Assembly: GCA_034003725.1 (NCBI GenBank)
Contig: JAVEYB010000010.1
Location: 1-44,653 of the forward strand
Origin: Candidatus Zixiibacteriota bacterium
GTDB lineage: Bacteria > Zixibacteria > MSB-5A5 > GN15 > FEB-12
Direction: 5' to 3'
DNA length: 44,653 nt
Shown here: one piece after another, positions 25,594 to 35,304 of the stretch
Layout: each line of letters opens with the position of its first letter
Numbering within the stretch: the first letter of the stretch is position 1
Position numbers and translations under genes: made by a program
The notes under the pieces: model-generated
Seen by the model: the letters and a program-made list of their open reading frames with translations, nothing else
The model's database searches: none
Told to the model about the DNA's origin: nothing

Positions 25594-26928
25594 CTACCGT
25601 TTCTCAAAGAAGGTCTCGTACATCTGCTGCATCTGGCCGTCGCGAATTGACTTCTTCAGACCTGCCGTTTCTTTGTTCATCCACGCGTGCATGGGGTCTT
25701 CGGTCAGAAGTTTGTCGATGTAGGCGTTGATCGCCGGATTGTTGAACTCCCGGGCCTGCGGAATCAACTTGAAGTAGAAGTGCATGACGACTTCGTACAT
25801 ACCGTGCCACCAGGTGTAGTCCGGTCCCATCATGGCTGCGCCATGCCGCGCCCGGCGCCCCTCGTGATGCCACAATTCCCAGTACGTCCACTCGATATCA
25901 TTCGAGAAACTGGCTTTGTTCTCCAGGACGTTGTTGGCGTACACCAGCTTCATGATCTCCCCGGCCGGGCGGGCAAACTTCTCGTTGTACAGTTCCACCA
26001 GCGCATCGAACTGGTAGTAGTGTCCGTCGGCGAAGGCCTGTCCGTGACACGAGGTGCACACGTTTTTCATGTTGGCGCGCTTCGTCTGCCAGTTGTCTTT
26101 TTTGACCGAAATCTCCGGCCGCAACGTCCAACTGATGCGCCTGCCGACGTCGTGTGTTGCTTTTTGATCTACCGTCGCCGACATATGGCAGGTGGCGCAG
26201 GTGGGAGCCTCGAAATAATCGACGCCAACTACCCAGGAGTCTGATGCGAGATTCATGTGCTCTATGTTGGTATAATAGGCGTTGCCGTGTTTGGATTCCT
26301 CGTAGACCTCCTTCTGCGGATGGTCGGGACCGAGGTGACACTTCGAACAGGCCTCCGGCTGGCGCGCCTGCGCTTTCGAGAAACTGTGGCGGGTGTGGCA
26401 TGCATTGCACGAGCCCAGAGACCCGTCCGGATTGATCCGTCCGATGCCGGAATTCGGCCAGCTTTTTTGGTCGAGCTTGTTCGGTGAATTGGGATCGATT
26501 CTCACTTTGCCGCCGTGGCAGCTCTCGCAACCCATGATTGCGGCCGGCGATCCGGCAGTGACATGAGCCAGATAGGCGTCGTTGGACTCGAGGATCTGAC
26601 CCGCCGTTGCGTGATACGACGCCTGCACTTCGGCGGCTTCTTTCTCATGACAGGTCGCGCAGTCTTTGGGCGTAACCAGTGTGGCTATCAACGCGTCGTA
26701 GTGCGTGAAGGCATCAGCGTCGCCCTTATCGGCGCCGTGGCAGTCGATACAGGTCACCTTGTGCTCGCCGTGCTTGCTCATAAACCACTGCTTGTACAGG
26801 CCGGGGGACTTTTCCTTGTGGCAGGTCATGCACTTTCCGGCGACATCGGCCGATGTCTGCGCCGATACCGATAGTCCCAGACCAGTACCGATTGACAGGG
26901 CGAGACCGAGTACGATAACCAAACGCAT
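25594..26928 (-). CDS. Octahaem HAO-family cytochrome c
   Basis: 444 residues from ATG 26928 (AAGGAG 7 bases upstream; a GTG two codons earlier is less well placed). A signal peptide of about 24 residues is followed by eight CXXCH motifs at about 33, 60, 90, 134, 174, 194, 244 and 291. This is the hydroxylamine-oxidoreductase spacing, in which the fourth haem is catalytic. The C-terminal region holds GRRARHGAAMMGPDYTWWHG, typical of the HAO fold. Together with a NapC-type partner the arrangement matches the epsilon-HAO/CycX pairs that reduce nitrite or hydroxylamine rather than ammonia oxidisers' HAO. Whether the cross-linking Tyr is conserved cannot be settled by eye. Periplasmic. Confidence 0.9.
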   Translation of the reverse strand: MRLVIVLGLALSIGTGLGLSVSAQTSADVAGKCMTCHKEKSPGLYKQWFMSKHGEHKVTCIDCHGADKGDADAFTHYDALIATLVTPKDCATCHEKEAAEVQASYHATAGQILESNDAYLAHVTAGSPAAIMGCESCHGGKVRIDPNSPNKLDQKSWPNSGIGRINPDGSLGSCNACHTRHSFSKAQARQPEACSKCHLGPDHPQKEVYEESKHGNAYYTNIEHMNLASDSWVVGVDYFEAPTCATCHMSATVDQKATHDVGRRISWTLRPEISVKKDNWQTKRANMKNVCTSCHGQAFADGHYYQFDALVELYNEKFARPAGEIMKLVYANNVLENKASFSNDIEWTYWELWHHEGRRARHGAAMMGPDYTWWHGMYEVVMHFYFKLIPQAREFNNPAINAYIDKLLTEDPMHAWMNKETAGLKKSIRDGQMQQMYETFFEKR

Positions 26929-26965
26929 ATGCACACTCCTTATGATAACGACATTCTGCCTTGTC

Positions 26966-28243
26966 TTAAAAATCAGCGGACACCATCAAATAGCCCCACA
27001 GGCCCGTTTCGGGGTCGGCAATTCCGGCGAACGACTCTCCCGGGAAAAACGCCGACCCGCCGCCGGTGATGGTGACACCCGCCACGCGCGAGGTGGATAC
27101 GGTCAAATCGAGTTCCATCCCAACCTCGTTTGTAATCCTGTCTTGAAAGTCCACATAGTCGACGGCCGTCCGGAAATAGTGCAGGTCTGCTTTGACCGAC
27201 CAGCCGGCGGTCGGGTTCAGACTGCCACGCAGCACGCCGTCGAGCAGCCCCTGAGAGGCCGAGGAAACGAAATAATCCATGTACCCGCGGAAAGCGTGAG
27301 CCGTGTAATACAGATTGTTGTAGGATTCTATCCTGTCATCGGAGGGATCGTCGTCGCCGGAAGCATAGTCAATCCCGGCCGCAAGGCGCGGCGCCGTTGA
27401 GGCGTCAAAGGTATACCCGACCTCGCCGGCGATCATAAAAGCCGCGATATCGTATGTCGGCGGCTCACCTGCCGACACACCTGCCTGACTGCCAAGCTGG
27501 TACACTGCGGTCAGTTCCACGTCGCTCCGACCGACCGTACGCTTTAAGTAGAATCCGGCGGAGAACCGATCCAACAGGTTAGTGGCTGTAGTGGGCGGCG
27601 CGGGCAGCACAGTCGCCGCCGGCTTCGCATCATATTCGTAGAAGCCAAAACCGGTAATACCCAGCTTGGGGAGGGACGCCGTTACTCCGTAAATATCAGA
27701 GTCGGTATTGCCCTCATTGCTGTTGTCTTCGCGTGCCTTGAGCGCCAGGCCTTCGACCCGTGAATGTGCCCGCTCATACCAGACGGTCACGCCCTCCCAT
27801 GAACGGCCGACATTGCTCCAGCCGACGGAACCGAACAGTCGCTGATTGGCGAGATTCACTTCGAATCGACCGGCCTTCAGTCCGGGACCGTCGCGCCAGA
27901 GGTGATTGATCTGCACATACGCCTGGTGCACATCGACGTTTACGCCGTTTGTGAGCGTCCCGGACGTGTTATTCCCGAACGGATCGCGGCCTCCCAGACG
28001 GCGGCTGTCCTGGATCTGGACAAATGCGATTGTGTTGCTGTCGACCACAGCCCTGACTCCGAGCCTGCTGCGAAGATCGGTATACGACTGCGACCGGACC
28101 GTGGCGCCGAAGGCCTTATCGTCGAATTCTGCACGAGCGCGTACCTGACCCGATACCGTCAGGTCGGTGCTGGATTTTGCGGGTGAGGCTGCCAACGAAC
28201 AGACTATCACCAGAACCACTCCGGCGGCGGTTGCTGTCCTCAT
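26966..28243 (-). CDS. Alginate-export-type outer-membrane porin
   Basis: 425 residues from ATG 28243 (GGAGGAG upstream; the frame starts four codons earlier). The signal peptide is AGVVLVIVCSLAASPAKS. The mature chain alternates amphipathic strands typical of an 16-18-strand barrel, begins with VSGQVRARAEFD and includes DLRSRLGVRAVVDSNTIAF, the pattern of the alginate_exp family, and ends in an aromatic strand with terminal Phe. Such porins often travel with respiratory cytochromes and let anions cross the outer membrane; nitrite or nitrate passage is inference. First gene of the cluster, 37 bp before the HAO gene and with a Crp/Fnr-type palindrome 85 bp upstream. Confidence 0.82.
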   Translation of the reverse strand: MRTATAAGVVLVIVCSLAASPAKSSTDLTVSGQVRARAEFDDKAFGATVRSQSYTDLRSRLGVRAVVDSNTIAFVQIQDSRRLGGRDPFGNNTSGTLTNGVNVDVHQAYVQINHLWRDGPGLKAGRFEVNLANQRLFGSVGWSNVGRSWEGVTVWYERAHSRVEGLALKAREDNSNEGNTDSDIYGVTASLPKLGITGFGFYEYDAKPAATVLPAPPTTATNLLDRFSAGFYLKRTVGRSDVELTAVYQLGSQAGVSAGEPPTYDIAAFMIAGEVGYTFDASTAPRLAAGIDYASGDDDPSDDRIESYNNLYYTAHAFRGYMDYFVSSASQGLLDGVLRGSLNPTAGWSVKADLHYFRTAVDYVDFQDRITNEVGMELDLTVSTSRVAGVTITGGGSAFFPGESFAGIADPETGLWGYLMVSADF

Positions 28244-28327
28244 ACACTCCTCCAACTCAAGTTGCCCTTTGCGGCTTTGGAGCCGCAGGTCTCCGGGCAG
28301 AAGATCGGTTCGCAGGGCGGCTGGAAA

Positions 28328-28343
28328 CTTGACTTAAGTCAAG
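28328..28343. promoter_or_regulatory. Crp/Fnr-family operator in front of the porin-HAO operon
   Basis: CTTGACTTAAGTCAAG is a perfect 16-bp palindrome with the core TTGAC-N4-GTCAA. It is 85 bp before the porin ATG, a position suited to activation near -41.5 of a promoter in between. The core differs from the second site by only one base. Confidence 0.72.
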
Positions 28344-28470
28344 CCGTGGTCACTTGGAGTCACACGAGCCCGATCGCGGTCAGAGACTCTTTTTGAAAAC
28401 TCGCCTGATTGGGCGGTGGTGTCAACTGCAGAAAACCGAATAGTTGACAAGCAGAACTATGTTGGCAGGA

Positions 28471-31155
28471 CTAATCTACTTTTCGTGTCGCAGGTGTTTC
28501 AGGACCGAGCTCGAGCGCATTGTGCACGGCGCGCACCAACTCATCGGGACGATATGGTTTGGCAACAATCCCCACAAATCCGTGGCGATCGTAACTGGCG
28601 AGAACGGGGTCGTTTGAGTAACCGCTGCACACGATAGCCCTGACGCCGGGATCCAGTTCCCGCAGCCGTACGATAGTGTCTTTGCCCCCCATCCCGCCCG
28701 GAACGGTAAGATCGAGGACGACGACGTCGAAGGGCTCCTGGCCGTCTCGTGCTTCGATGAATCTGTTGATTGCGGCCTGACCGTCGGATACGCACACGAC
28801 CTGCCATCCGTGCCTGCTCAGGATTCGTCTCGCAAGATCTCGAATGATATCCTCGTCATCCATTACCAGGACCCGTCGAGCGATTTGGTCTGCGGTCCGT
28901 GATGGAGTGGCGCGCACGCCTGGGGAAACCGGCGATTCGGCGGGCAGTTCGATCGTGAAGACCGTGCCGGCTCCGGGGTCCGACGTCACCGATATGGACC
29001 CATCGTGTTTTTTCACTATCGAGTAGGCGGCCGCCAGACCGAGCCCGAGCTGCCCATCGCGCGTGGTGAAGTAGGGATCGAAGATGTGCGGAAGCACCTC
29101 CGAGTCGATTCCCGGCCCGCTGTCGCGAATGGCGATGGTGACGACCGGCGTTCCGGAGGCGTTTGTCTCAGTGCCAACGGAGACCTTGACGGAGCCACCG
29201 TCGGGCATCGCATCGCGGGCGTTGCGCACGAGGTTGTGGATCACCTGGCCTATCTGGACGGGGTCGACGGCGATACGTGGAATCGTCTCGGGCAGCGCGC
29301 CGACCTCGACATGGATACCCGTTCCGCGAGCGGCGTGAGAAATCGCGTTGTTCAGAAGTGATCGCACATCCGTCTGTCGGCGGATAGGTTCGCCTCCCGC
29401 CGAAAACGTGAGCAGTTGTGAGGTAAGAGTTCGAGCACGTTCAATGGCCTGTTCTGCGCACTTCAACAGCTTCGCCCGTTCGTCATGGTCGGGAAAATCC
29501 TGAGCGGCGAGCACCACATTGCCGAGAATGCCGGTGAGCAGGTTGTTGAAATCGTGAGCGATCCCCCCTGCGAGCAATCCAACGGATTCGAGCTTCTGAG
29601 CCCTCAGGGATTCCTGCTCGCGCTGCTTATCCAGGGTGATATCCTGCAGCACTCCCCGCACGCCGCATACCGTGTCATTGCGAATAATCGGGGTAGAATG
29701 GAATCGCGCGGGGAATTTGGTTCCGTCCTTCCGCTGAACCAGATACTCGTTACGCCCGATTCGGCCTCCCGCAAGCAGACGGCGGAGGTTCGTTCCGGCG
29801 CGGGAGCGGTCTTCGGCCGAAAAAATGTCGAGTATGCCCATGCCGACGTTCAAATCCTCGGCGGTCACCCCGAAGTAGTCCATAAGCCGTTTGTTGACGT
29901 AAACTAATTGCCCCGAGGCGTCACACTCGTAAACACCGATTGGCAACAGCTCCGCGATCTCGCGGAACTTGCACTCACTTTCCCGGATTGCCTCTCCTGC
30001 CAGGTAACGGTCCGTTACGTCGAGAAACAAGACGGTCACCCTTCGCGGCCCGGACTGAAATGCATGGACGTCAAACACTCCCCTGACCTGTGACTCCGCG
30101 TACTCCACCCGGTCGGAGTCGAATCGCTCGCCGTGGAGTGCAGCGCGCCGGTATCGATCCGGAATCTCGGTGTCTTTCAGGGGAGGAAAAGCCTCTTCGA
30201 GCGTCCTGCCGACCAGTTCGCGGTGGCAGATGCCGAGTATCGAATCGGCCGCCGGATTGGCATCGATCAGAATCAGACGGTCCTGATCGTCAACTTCGTA
30301 CAGATGCATACCCATCGGCGACGACTGGATCATGGACCGGTATCGTTCTTCGGATTGCCGGTGTGCCAGAACAGTCGCAAGACGCCGGGAAATGTCGCGC
30401 AGGGAACAGATATATTCGGGTGGCCGCGATCCACCCGGCTGGATTCGCCGGCCGGTCAACTCGATAAAGACCGAATGTCCGTCGCGATGCCGAAGGCGGA
30501 ACTCGGATCGGCAGGCCTTGTCGCCGTCGTGCAATCCGTTAAACACTTCCTGGGCAATCGCGAGGTCTTCGGAGTGCACGAAATCCAGAAGCCCCCGGCC
30601 GGCCATCTCCGCTTGTGAATAGCCCATGACCGAGGCACAGACCGGTGAGGCGTAGTGAATCGTGCTCTCCACGCCGCATCGTACGATGACATCGGACGAG
30701 CACTCCGCCAGCATCCGATAGCGGTTCTCGCTCGCCCGTCGTTGTTCCTCAGCCGTCTTCAAGGACGTTATATCGACTCCTGCCACGGCGACGCCTCCCA
30801 CCACGCCGTTCTCCGACACGGCAAACAAAACGGTGCGATACCACGGAGCGTGGGCGGAGGTTCCGATCTGAACATCTAACTGACATATCTCGCCGCGTTC
30901 AAGCGCGGCTTGCGATGCGTCGACTATGGCGTCGCGGTGCGCCGGCGAGACTATGGATTCGAGACGGTGGCCGATCGCAGTCGACAGTGGGGGATCATCG
31001 ATCGGTTGATTGCTCATCACGATATCGCAGTTGGTGTCGGTGAGGAGGAATAGCCCCGGAAAGCTCTTTATGAGCAACCGGCAGCGCTCAGGGTCATCCC
31101 ATGCCGACAGCCGGCTGTCGATTGTCTCCAATGTATGTTTCCCTGGTGTAAACAT
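28471..31155 (-). CDS. PAS-rich hybrid histidine kinase with receiver
   Basis: 894 residues, no membrane segment, so probably cytoplasmic. Four PAS domains occupy about 25-135, 140-260, 265-385 and 390-510. HisKA has the phosphoacceptor His534 (GGIAHDFNNLLTG). The ATPase domain carries NLVRNARDAM (N box), DSGPGID, and GLGLAAAYSIV (G2). A receiver domain (about 765-885) has the DDE acidic pair, the phospho-Asp in VVVLDLTVPGG and Lys in AKPYRP. It is a hybrid kinase without HPt or DNA-binding output; the partner is not visible nearby. It reads in the same direction as the respiratory cluster but ends 228 bp before the porin start. Confidence 0.92.
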   Translation of the reverse strand: MFTPGKHTLETIDSRLSAWDDPERCRLLIKSFPGLFLLTDTNCDIVMSNQPIDDPPLSTAIGHRLESIVSPAHRDAIVDASQAALERGEICQLDVQIGTSAHAPWYRTVLFAVSENGVVGGVAVAGVDITSLKTAEEQRRASENRYRMLAECSSDVIVRCGVESTIHYASPVCASVMGYSQAEMAGRGLLDFVHSEDLAIAQEVFNGLHDGDKACRSEFRLRHRDGHSVFIELTGRRIQPGGSRPPEYICSLRDISRRLATVLAHRQSEERYRSMIQSSPMGMHLYEVDDQDRLILIDANPAADSILGICHRELVGRTLEEAFPPLKDTEIPDRYRRAALHGERFDSDRVEYAESQVRGVFDVHAFQSGPRRVTVLFLDVTDRYLAGEAIRESECKFREIAELLPIGVYECDASGQLVYVNKRLMDYFGVTAEDLNVGMGILDIFSAEDRSRAGTNLRRLLAGGRIGRNEYLVQRKDGTKFPARFHSTPIIRNDTVCGVRGVLQDITLDKQREQESLRAQKLESVGLLAGGIAHDFNNLLTGILGNVVLAAQDFPDHDERAKLLKCAEQAIERARTLTSQLLTFSAGGEPIRRQTDVRSLLNNAISHAARGTGIHVEVGALPETIPRIAVDPVQIGQVIHNLVRNARDAMPDGGSVKVSVGTETNASGTPVVTIAIRDSGPGIDSEVLPHIFDPYFTTRDGQLGLGLAAAYSIVKKHDGSISVTSDPGAGTVFTIELPAESPVSPGVRATPSRTADQIARRVLVMDDEDIIRDLARRILSRHGWQVVCVSDGQAAINRFIEARDGQEPFDVVVLDLTVPGGMGGKDTIVRLRELDPGVRAIVCSGYSNDPVLASYDRHGFVGIVAKPYRPDELVRAVHNALELGPETPATRKVD

Positions 31156-31490
31156 GCCCAGTTACTCTTCCCCTTGGCGGGTGATCCGTTCGTCGGCGGT
31201 GTCTCTCCCGCGGATGCCCGATTTGGTGGCCGGTAGGGTGTACTGGTTCGGATAGATGGCATATGCAAGGCCGGCCCCTGTATGTACATCAGGTATCGGA
31301 ATCGGGCAGAAATGGTTTAGGTCCATGCCAAATGCTGTCTGGGGCCGGCACGCTGTGCAGGGATTGAACAGAGAAGCACGCGCGGAAGCATGCATTTTCT
31401 AGACTTGGGCGGGAACAGGACAATTGAAGGCCCGTTTTACAATCGGAACCAGGATAGCAGAACATTCATCACAATAGAGGAATTTGACTC
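31156..31490. other. Intergenic region between divergent kinase and peroxiredoxin genes
   Basis: 335 bp. No gene or strong promoter was identified with confidence. A TACAAT box (31438-31443) lies 48 bp before the peroxiredoxin GTG but has no good -35. Short open frames here have no domain-like content. Confidence 0.3.
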
Positions 31491-32468
31491 GTGAATTCGA
31501 CTGCCGCGATGGCCGGAAAGACTCCACGCTGGATGCGGTTGGTGTTGCTCGCCGCCGCGCTCTATAACATTGCATGGGCGATCTGGACCGTTTTCTGGCC
31601 GTCGAGCATGTTTTCGATAGCCGGTATGGATCTGCCGAGATATCCCTTTCTCTGGCAAGGCATCGGCATGATAGTAGGCGTCTTCGGCCTGGGATATGTC
31701 ATCGCTGCCACCAATCCATTCCGACACTGGCTGATTGTGCTGCTGGGGCTTTTGGGCAAGCTTTTTGGCCCGGTCGGATTGCTCTTGACCATCGGGAATA
31801 CCGGGCCGACCACCGCGTTTGCCCTGACCCTGATTGTGAGCGATGTCGTCTGGTGGGTGCCGTTTGGATTGATCGTGTATGGTGCTCTGCAAAACGCGCA
31901 ATCCGAGATCGCTGATGGCGCGCCCGAATTCGAGTCAGTAGATGCCGCACTGCAGAAAGCCCGCACGACATGCTGCCTGTCTCTGAACGACCTGTCGCAC
32001 CAGTCACCCGTGCTGCTGGTGTTCCTCAGGCATTTTGGTTGCACTTTCTGTATGGAGGCGCTGTCCGACCTGGCGCGCGACCGCGAGCGCATCCAAGCCG
32101 GCGGAACCCGCATTGTCCTGATTCATATGAGCAGCAACGAGCGCGCCACGGAAGTAGTTCGATCCTACGGGCTGTACGGTATCGATCATGTCAGTGATCG
32201 ATCGCGCCGCCTGTATCGTGCCTTCGGTTTCACCCGCGGCTCTCTCGGGCAGGTGCTCGGCCCATCTGTCTGGTGGCGTGCGCTCCAGGCCATGATTCGC
32301 GGGGGGCATGGGGTCGGCGAACTCGAAGGTGACGGCTTCCAGATGCCGGGGCTGGTTCTGATCAGCGAGGGACAGGTCGTGCGGCGATTCGTGCACCGCA
32401 CCGCCGGTGAACGCCCCGATTATGTGGCATTCTCCACCGCCGCGCTGTCAGAAATCAAGACCGCCTGA
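31491..32468 (+). CDS. Membrane protein fused to a peroxiredoxin-like (SelL/AhpC-TSA-2) domain
   Basis: 325 residues, GTG start with AGAGGA 10 bases upstream. Residues 15-132 form four membrane segments (MRLVLLAAALYNIAWAIW, then LWQGIGMIVGVFGLGYVIA, and two more). Residues about 170-325 are a thioredoxin-fold domain with FLRHFGCTFCMEAL, i.e. Cys184-Thr-Phe-Cys187, and GFTRGSLGQVLGP. This matches the peroxiredoxin-like-2/SelL family, where the pair may be selenocysteines in some members. The fused membrane part is unusual. A thiol-based peroxide reductase or sensor anchored at the membrane is inferred. It is followed by cydAB, which fits oxidative protection. Confidence 0.8.
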   Translation: MNSTAAMAGKTPRWMRLVLLAAALYNIAWAIWTVFWPSSMFSIAGMDLPRYPFLWQGIGMIVGVFGLGYVIAATNPFRHWLIVLLGLLGKLFGPVGLLLTIGNTGPTTAFALTLIVSDVVWWVPFGLIVYGALQNAQSEIADGAPEFESVDAALQKARTTCCLSLNDLSHQSPVLLVFLRHFGCTFCMEALSDLARDRERIQAGGTRIVLIHMSSNERATEVVRSYGLYGIDHVSDRSRRLYRAFGFTRGSLGQVLGPSVWWRALQAMIRGGHGVGELEGDGFQMPGLVLISEGQVVRRFVHRTAGERPDYVAFSTAALSEIKTA

Positions 32469-32818
32469 AATCACCGTTCACAGCGTACAACTGCCGCCGG
32501 TCTCTGGCGACCGGATTCCTTTGGAGAGTCCGAAGTACCCAAGTACTCATGCTCGCATATGTGGCGCCTCTGCGTTTACCCTTCCCTGACGTCTCTTGCG
32601 GTACTACCCGAGCTCGGTGCCGACGTGTCAGCGACGCGTGGGTGCCGAAAGCGCACACGGAAGTCACGGCACGGACAATCTCGATATTCGCTCGAGCGGC
32701 GCTCCCGTCTCAGGGTGCTTTTGTGCTTGACGATACGCTCGATTAGATACACTATGGTCTCACGATCGACTCGACACCCGACCCGTCTCGACTGGGCCGG
32801 GGCACGGAGACTGAGACG
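32469..32818 (+). other. Upstream region of cydAB
   Basis: 350 bp without a recognisable gene. A candidate promoter is listed separately. The remainder shows no clear hairpin or repeat, and short open frames here look random. Confidence 0.3.
32727..32753 (+). promoter_or_regulatory. Candidate promoter of cydAB
   Basis: TTGACG (32727-32732), a 15-base spacer and TACACT (32748-32753), about 65 bp before the cydA start. Spacing is short, so this is tentative. Confidence 0.35.
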
Positions 32819-34162
32819 ATGGACTACGAGCTGCTGTCTCGAATTCAATTTGGCTTTACGATTGGATTCCATTACCTCTTCCCTCCCCTCAGCATAGGCC
32901 TCGGTCTGTTCCTGGTCATATCGGAAGGGTTGTACCTGAAGACCAAGGACCAGTTGTACCATCGCATGACCCGATTCTGGGTTAGGGTATTCGGGCTCAT
33001 TTTCGCGCTGGGTGTCGCTACCGGGATCGTCATGGAGTTTCAGTTTGGTACGAACTGGGCCACGTATTCGCGGTATGTCGGCGACGTGTTCGGCAGCGCG
33101 CTGGCTGCCGAAGGCGTATTTGCCTTTTTCCTCGAATCCGGGTTCCTGGCGATCCTGTTGTTTGGCTGGGACAAAGTCAAGCCGACCACGCATTTCATCT
33201 CGACCATCCTGGTCTGTTTTGGGGCGCATTTTTCGGCCATATGGATTGTCGTCGCCAACTCCTGGCAGCAGACACCGACCGGACATCATATTGTCGGAGT
33301 GGGGGCCGACGCGCGTGCGGAAATCGTGGATTTCTGGCAGGTCGTATTCAATCCCTCGTTTCTCGACCGGATCAGTCACACCTATATGGGCTGCTGGCAG
33401 GCCGCCGCATTTTTCATCCTGAGCGTCAGCGCTTTCTATCTGCTTCGTCGCAAACATCGCGCATTCGCCGTCGGCTCGATGAAAATCGCGATCGTAATTG
33501 CCGTGGTTGCCTCAATCCTCCAATTGGTCACCGGGCATTCGAGCGCCGCGACCGTTGCCGAAACGCAGCCCGCAAAGCTTGCGGCATTCGAAGGTCACTT
33601 CCCGGCCGAGGCTCCCGCGGGCCTGTATTTGTTCGGCTGGGTAGATGAAGAGGCGGAACGCACATACGGTTTCCAGATACCCGGTATGCTCAGCTACCTC
33701 GTCCATGGCGACAGCGAGGCTCCGGTCACCGGACTGGGCGCATTCGACAAAGAAGACCGGCCACCGGTGAATCCGGTCTTTCAAAGCTATCACGCTATGG
33801 TGGCCATCGGGATGCTGTTGATCGCGTTGTCGCTTGTGTCACTCTTTCTATGGGTGCGCAGGACGTTGCCGGACAAACGATGGTTTTTGTGGATCTTGGT
33901 CTTTTCCGTCATCCTTCCCCAGGCAGCCAACCAGTTGGGGTGGTTTTCGGCCGAGGTCGGACGGCAACCGTGGATCGTGTACGGGCTGCTCCGCACGGAA
34001 GATGCCTTGTCGCGGTCGGTCGATGCGGGCGACGTACTGATTTCACTGCTCCTTTTTGGTTTCATCTATCTGCTGCTCTTTCTGCTGTTCATTTACCTGC
34101 TCAACGAGAAGATTCAGCATGGACCCGATGAACCTCCCGTGGTGGAGGGTCACCGCGCATGA
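32819..34162 (+). CDS. cydA: Cytochrome bd ubiquinol oxidase subunit I
   Basis: 447 residues with nine predicted membrane segments, typical of the short-Q-loop CydA. His18 ([15 protein letters not shown]) is a haem b595 ligand. The acidic pair is in [16 protein letters not shown] second haem His lies in SHTYMGCWQ, and the [13 protein letters not shown] motif is near the C-terminus. The enzyme oxidises quinol and reduces O2 to water with high affinity and without proton pumping. It overlaps cydB by 4 bp (ATGA). The peroxiredoxin gene precedes it. bd oxidase supports growth at low O2 and resists NO, consistent with the nearby nitrogen-oxide cluster. Confidence 0.97.
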   Translation: MDYELLSRIQFGFTIGFHYLFPPLSIGLGLFLVISEGLYLKTKDQLYHRMTRFWVRVFGLIFALGVATGIVMEFQFGTNWATYSRYVGDVFGSALAAEGVFAFFLESGFLAILLFGWDKVKPTTHFISTILVCFGAHFSAIWIVVANSWQQTPTGHHIVGVGADARAEIVDFWQVVFNPSFLDRISHTYMGCWQAAAFFILSVSAFYLLRRKHRAFAVGSMKIAIVIAVVASILQLVTGHSSAATVAETQPAKLAAFEGHFPAEAPAGLYLFGWVDEEAERTYGFQIPGMLSYLVHGDSEAPVTGLGAFDKEDRPPVNPVFQSYHAMVAIGMLLIALSLVSLFLWVRRTLPDKRWFLWILVFSVILPQAANQLGWFSAEVGRQPWIVYGLLRTEDALSRSVDAGDVLISLLLFGFIYLLLFLLFIYLLNEKIQHGPDEPPVVEGHRA

Positions 34163-35187
34163 ACTTCACCTTTGATCTTAACACGATCTGGTTCCTCTTG
34201 ATCGGGGTCCTCTTCACCGGCTACGCCATACTCGACGGCTTCGATCTCGGAGTGGGCGCACTGCACCTGTTCACCAAAGCCGACACCGACCGTCGAATCA
34301 TGATCAATTCGATTGGGCCCGTGTGGGACGGCAATGAGGTCTGGCTGGTAACCGGCGGGGGAGCCTTGTTTGCGGCTTTCCCCGACGTGTACGCAACGTC
34401 GTTCTCCGGCTTCTACCTTGCGATGATGCTGTTGCTGGTCGGATTGATATTCCGGGCGGTTGCTATCGATTTCCGTAGCAAGCAACCAATGCGATGGTGG
34501 CGTCAGATGTGGGATGTGAGTTTCTCCATATCCAGTATCGTCTCCTCGCTGTTGATAGGCGTCGCACTCGGGAACATCGCCTGGGGTGTACCGATCGACG
34601 AGCACGGTGAATTTGCCGGGACGTTTCTTGCCCTGCTACACCCGTACGCCTTGATGGTCGGTGTGACCACGGTTGCGCTGTTCATGATGCACGGCGCCAT
34701 CTACGTGGTGATGAAGACCGAAGGGGAATTGCAGGATCGGATTCGCAGCTGGATAAACAACACCATCATATTCTTTATCATCTGCTATGCGGCGACGACG
34801 ATGGCGACCCTCTTGTACGTCCCGCATATGACGGACAATTTCCGCGACCACCCCGTGCTGTTTGTGCTCCCGCTGCTGAATATGCTGGCAATCGCCAATG
34901 TTCCGCGGGAGATTCACCACAAACGGGAGTTTCGCGCGTTTCTCTCGTCCTGTGCTTCGGTGGCAGCTTTGCTGGCCCTGTTTGGAGTCGGGATGTATCC
35001 CGATTTGATATTCTCCAATCCGAATCCGGCGAACAGCCTGACTGTCTATAATTCTGCCTCGTCGGAAAAGACGCTCAAAATCATGCTCACCATCGCGCTG
35101 CTCGGAATGCCCATGGTGGTGGCTTATACGGCAAGCATTTACTGGATTTTCCGGGGGAAAGTGCACCTGCACGAAGGCAGCTACTGA
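34159..35187 (+). CDS. cydB: Cytochrome bd ubiquinol oxidase subunit II
   Basis: 342 residues, the usual CydB length, eight to nine membrane segments. Family marks: GYAILDGFDLGVGALHLF, then PVWDGNEVWLVTGGGALFAA and GNIAWGVP. It is the second core subunit, structurally related to CydA but without most haem ligands. ATGA overlap with cydA means translational coupling. No small CydX-like ORF was recognised immediately downstream; the next frame is a different membrane protein 118 bp later. Confidence 0.97.
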   Translation: MNFTFDLNTIWFLLIGVLFTGYAILDGFDLGVGALHLFTKADTDRRIMINSIGPVWDGNEVWLVTGGGALFAAFPDVYATSFSGFYLAMMLLLVGLIFRAVAIDFRSKQPMRWWRQMWDVSFSISSIVSSLLIGVALGNIAWGVPIDEHGEFAGTFLALLHPYALMVGVTTVALFMMHGAIYVVMKTEGELQDRIRSWINNTIIFFIICYAATTMATLLYVPHMTDNFRDHPVLFVLPLLNMLAIANVPREIHHKREFRAFLSSCASVAALLALFGVGMYPDLIFSNPNPANSLTVYNSASSEKTLKIMLTIALLGMPMVVAYTASIYWIFRGKVHLHEGSY

Positions 35188-35212
35188 GGCCGCGGACGTC
35201 AGTTATTTTTTT

Positions 35213-35242
35213 CTGACACGACATGTCATGACGCTGTACAAT
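35213..35242 (+). promoter_or_regulatory. Candidate promoter for the small membrane protein
   Basis: CTGACA (35213-35218), 18-base spacer, TACAAT (35237-35242), 62 bp before the ATG at 35305. It lies 26 bp after cydB. Confidence 0.45.
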
Positions 35243-35304
35243 CGTATGATTGGACTCGGTGAACTTCGTTTGGTTTGCCGACTTGTTGAGGAGGTCGTGT
35301 ACAG

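Noticed and set aside
24074-26928. NrfHA nitrite reductase
   Set aside because: The catalytic CXXCK haem site of NrfA is absent; the second protein has eight CXXCH sites in HAO spacing.
32576-33457. Minus-strand open frame of 293 codons
   Set aside because: Antisense to the start of cydA and its upstream region; charged low-quality sequence typical of shadows.
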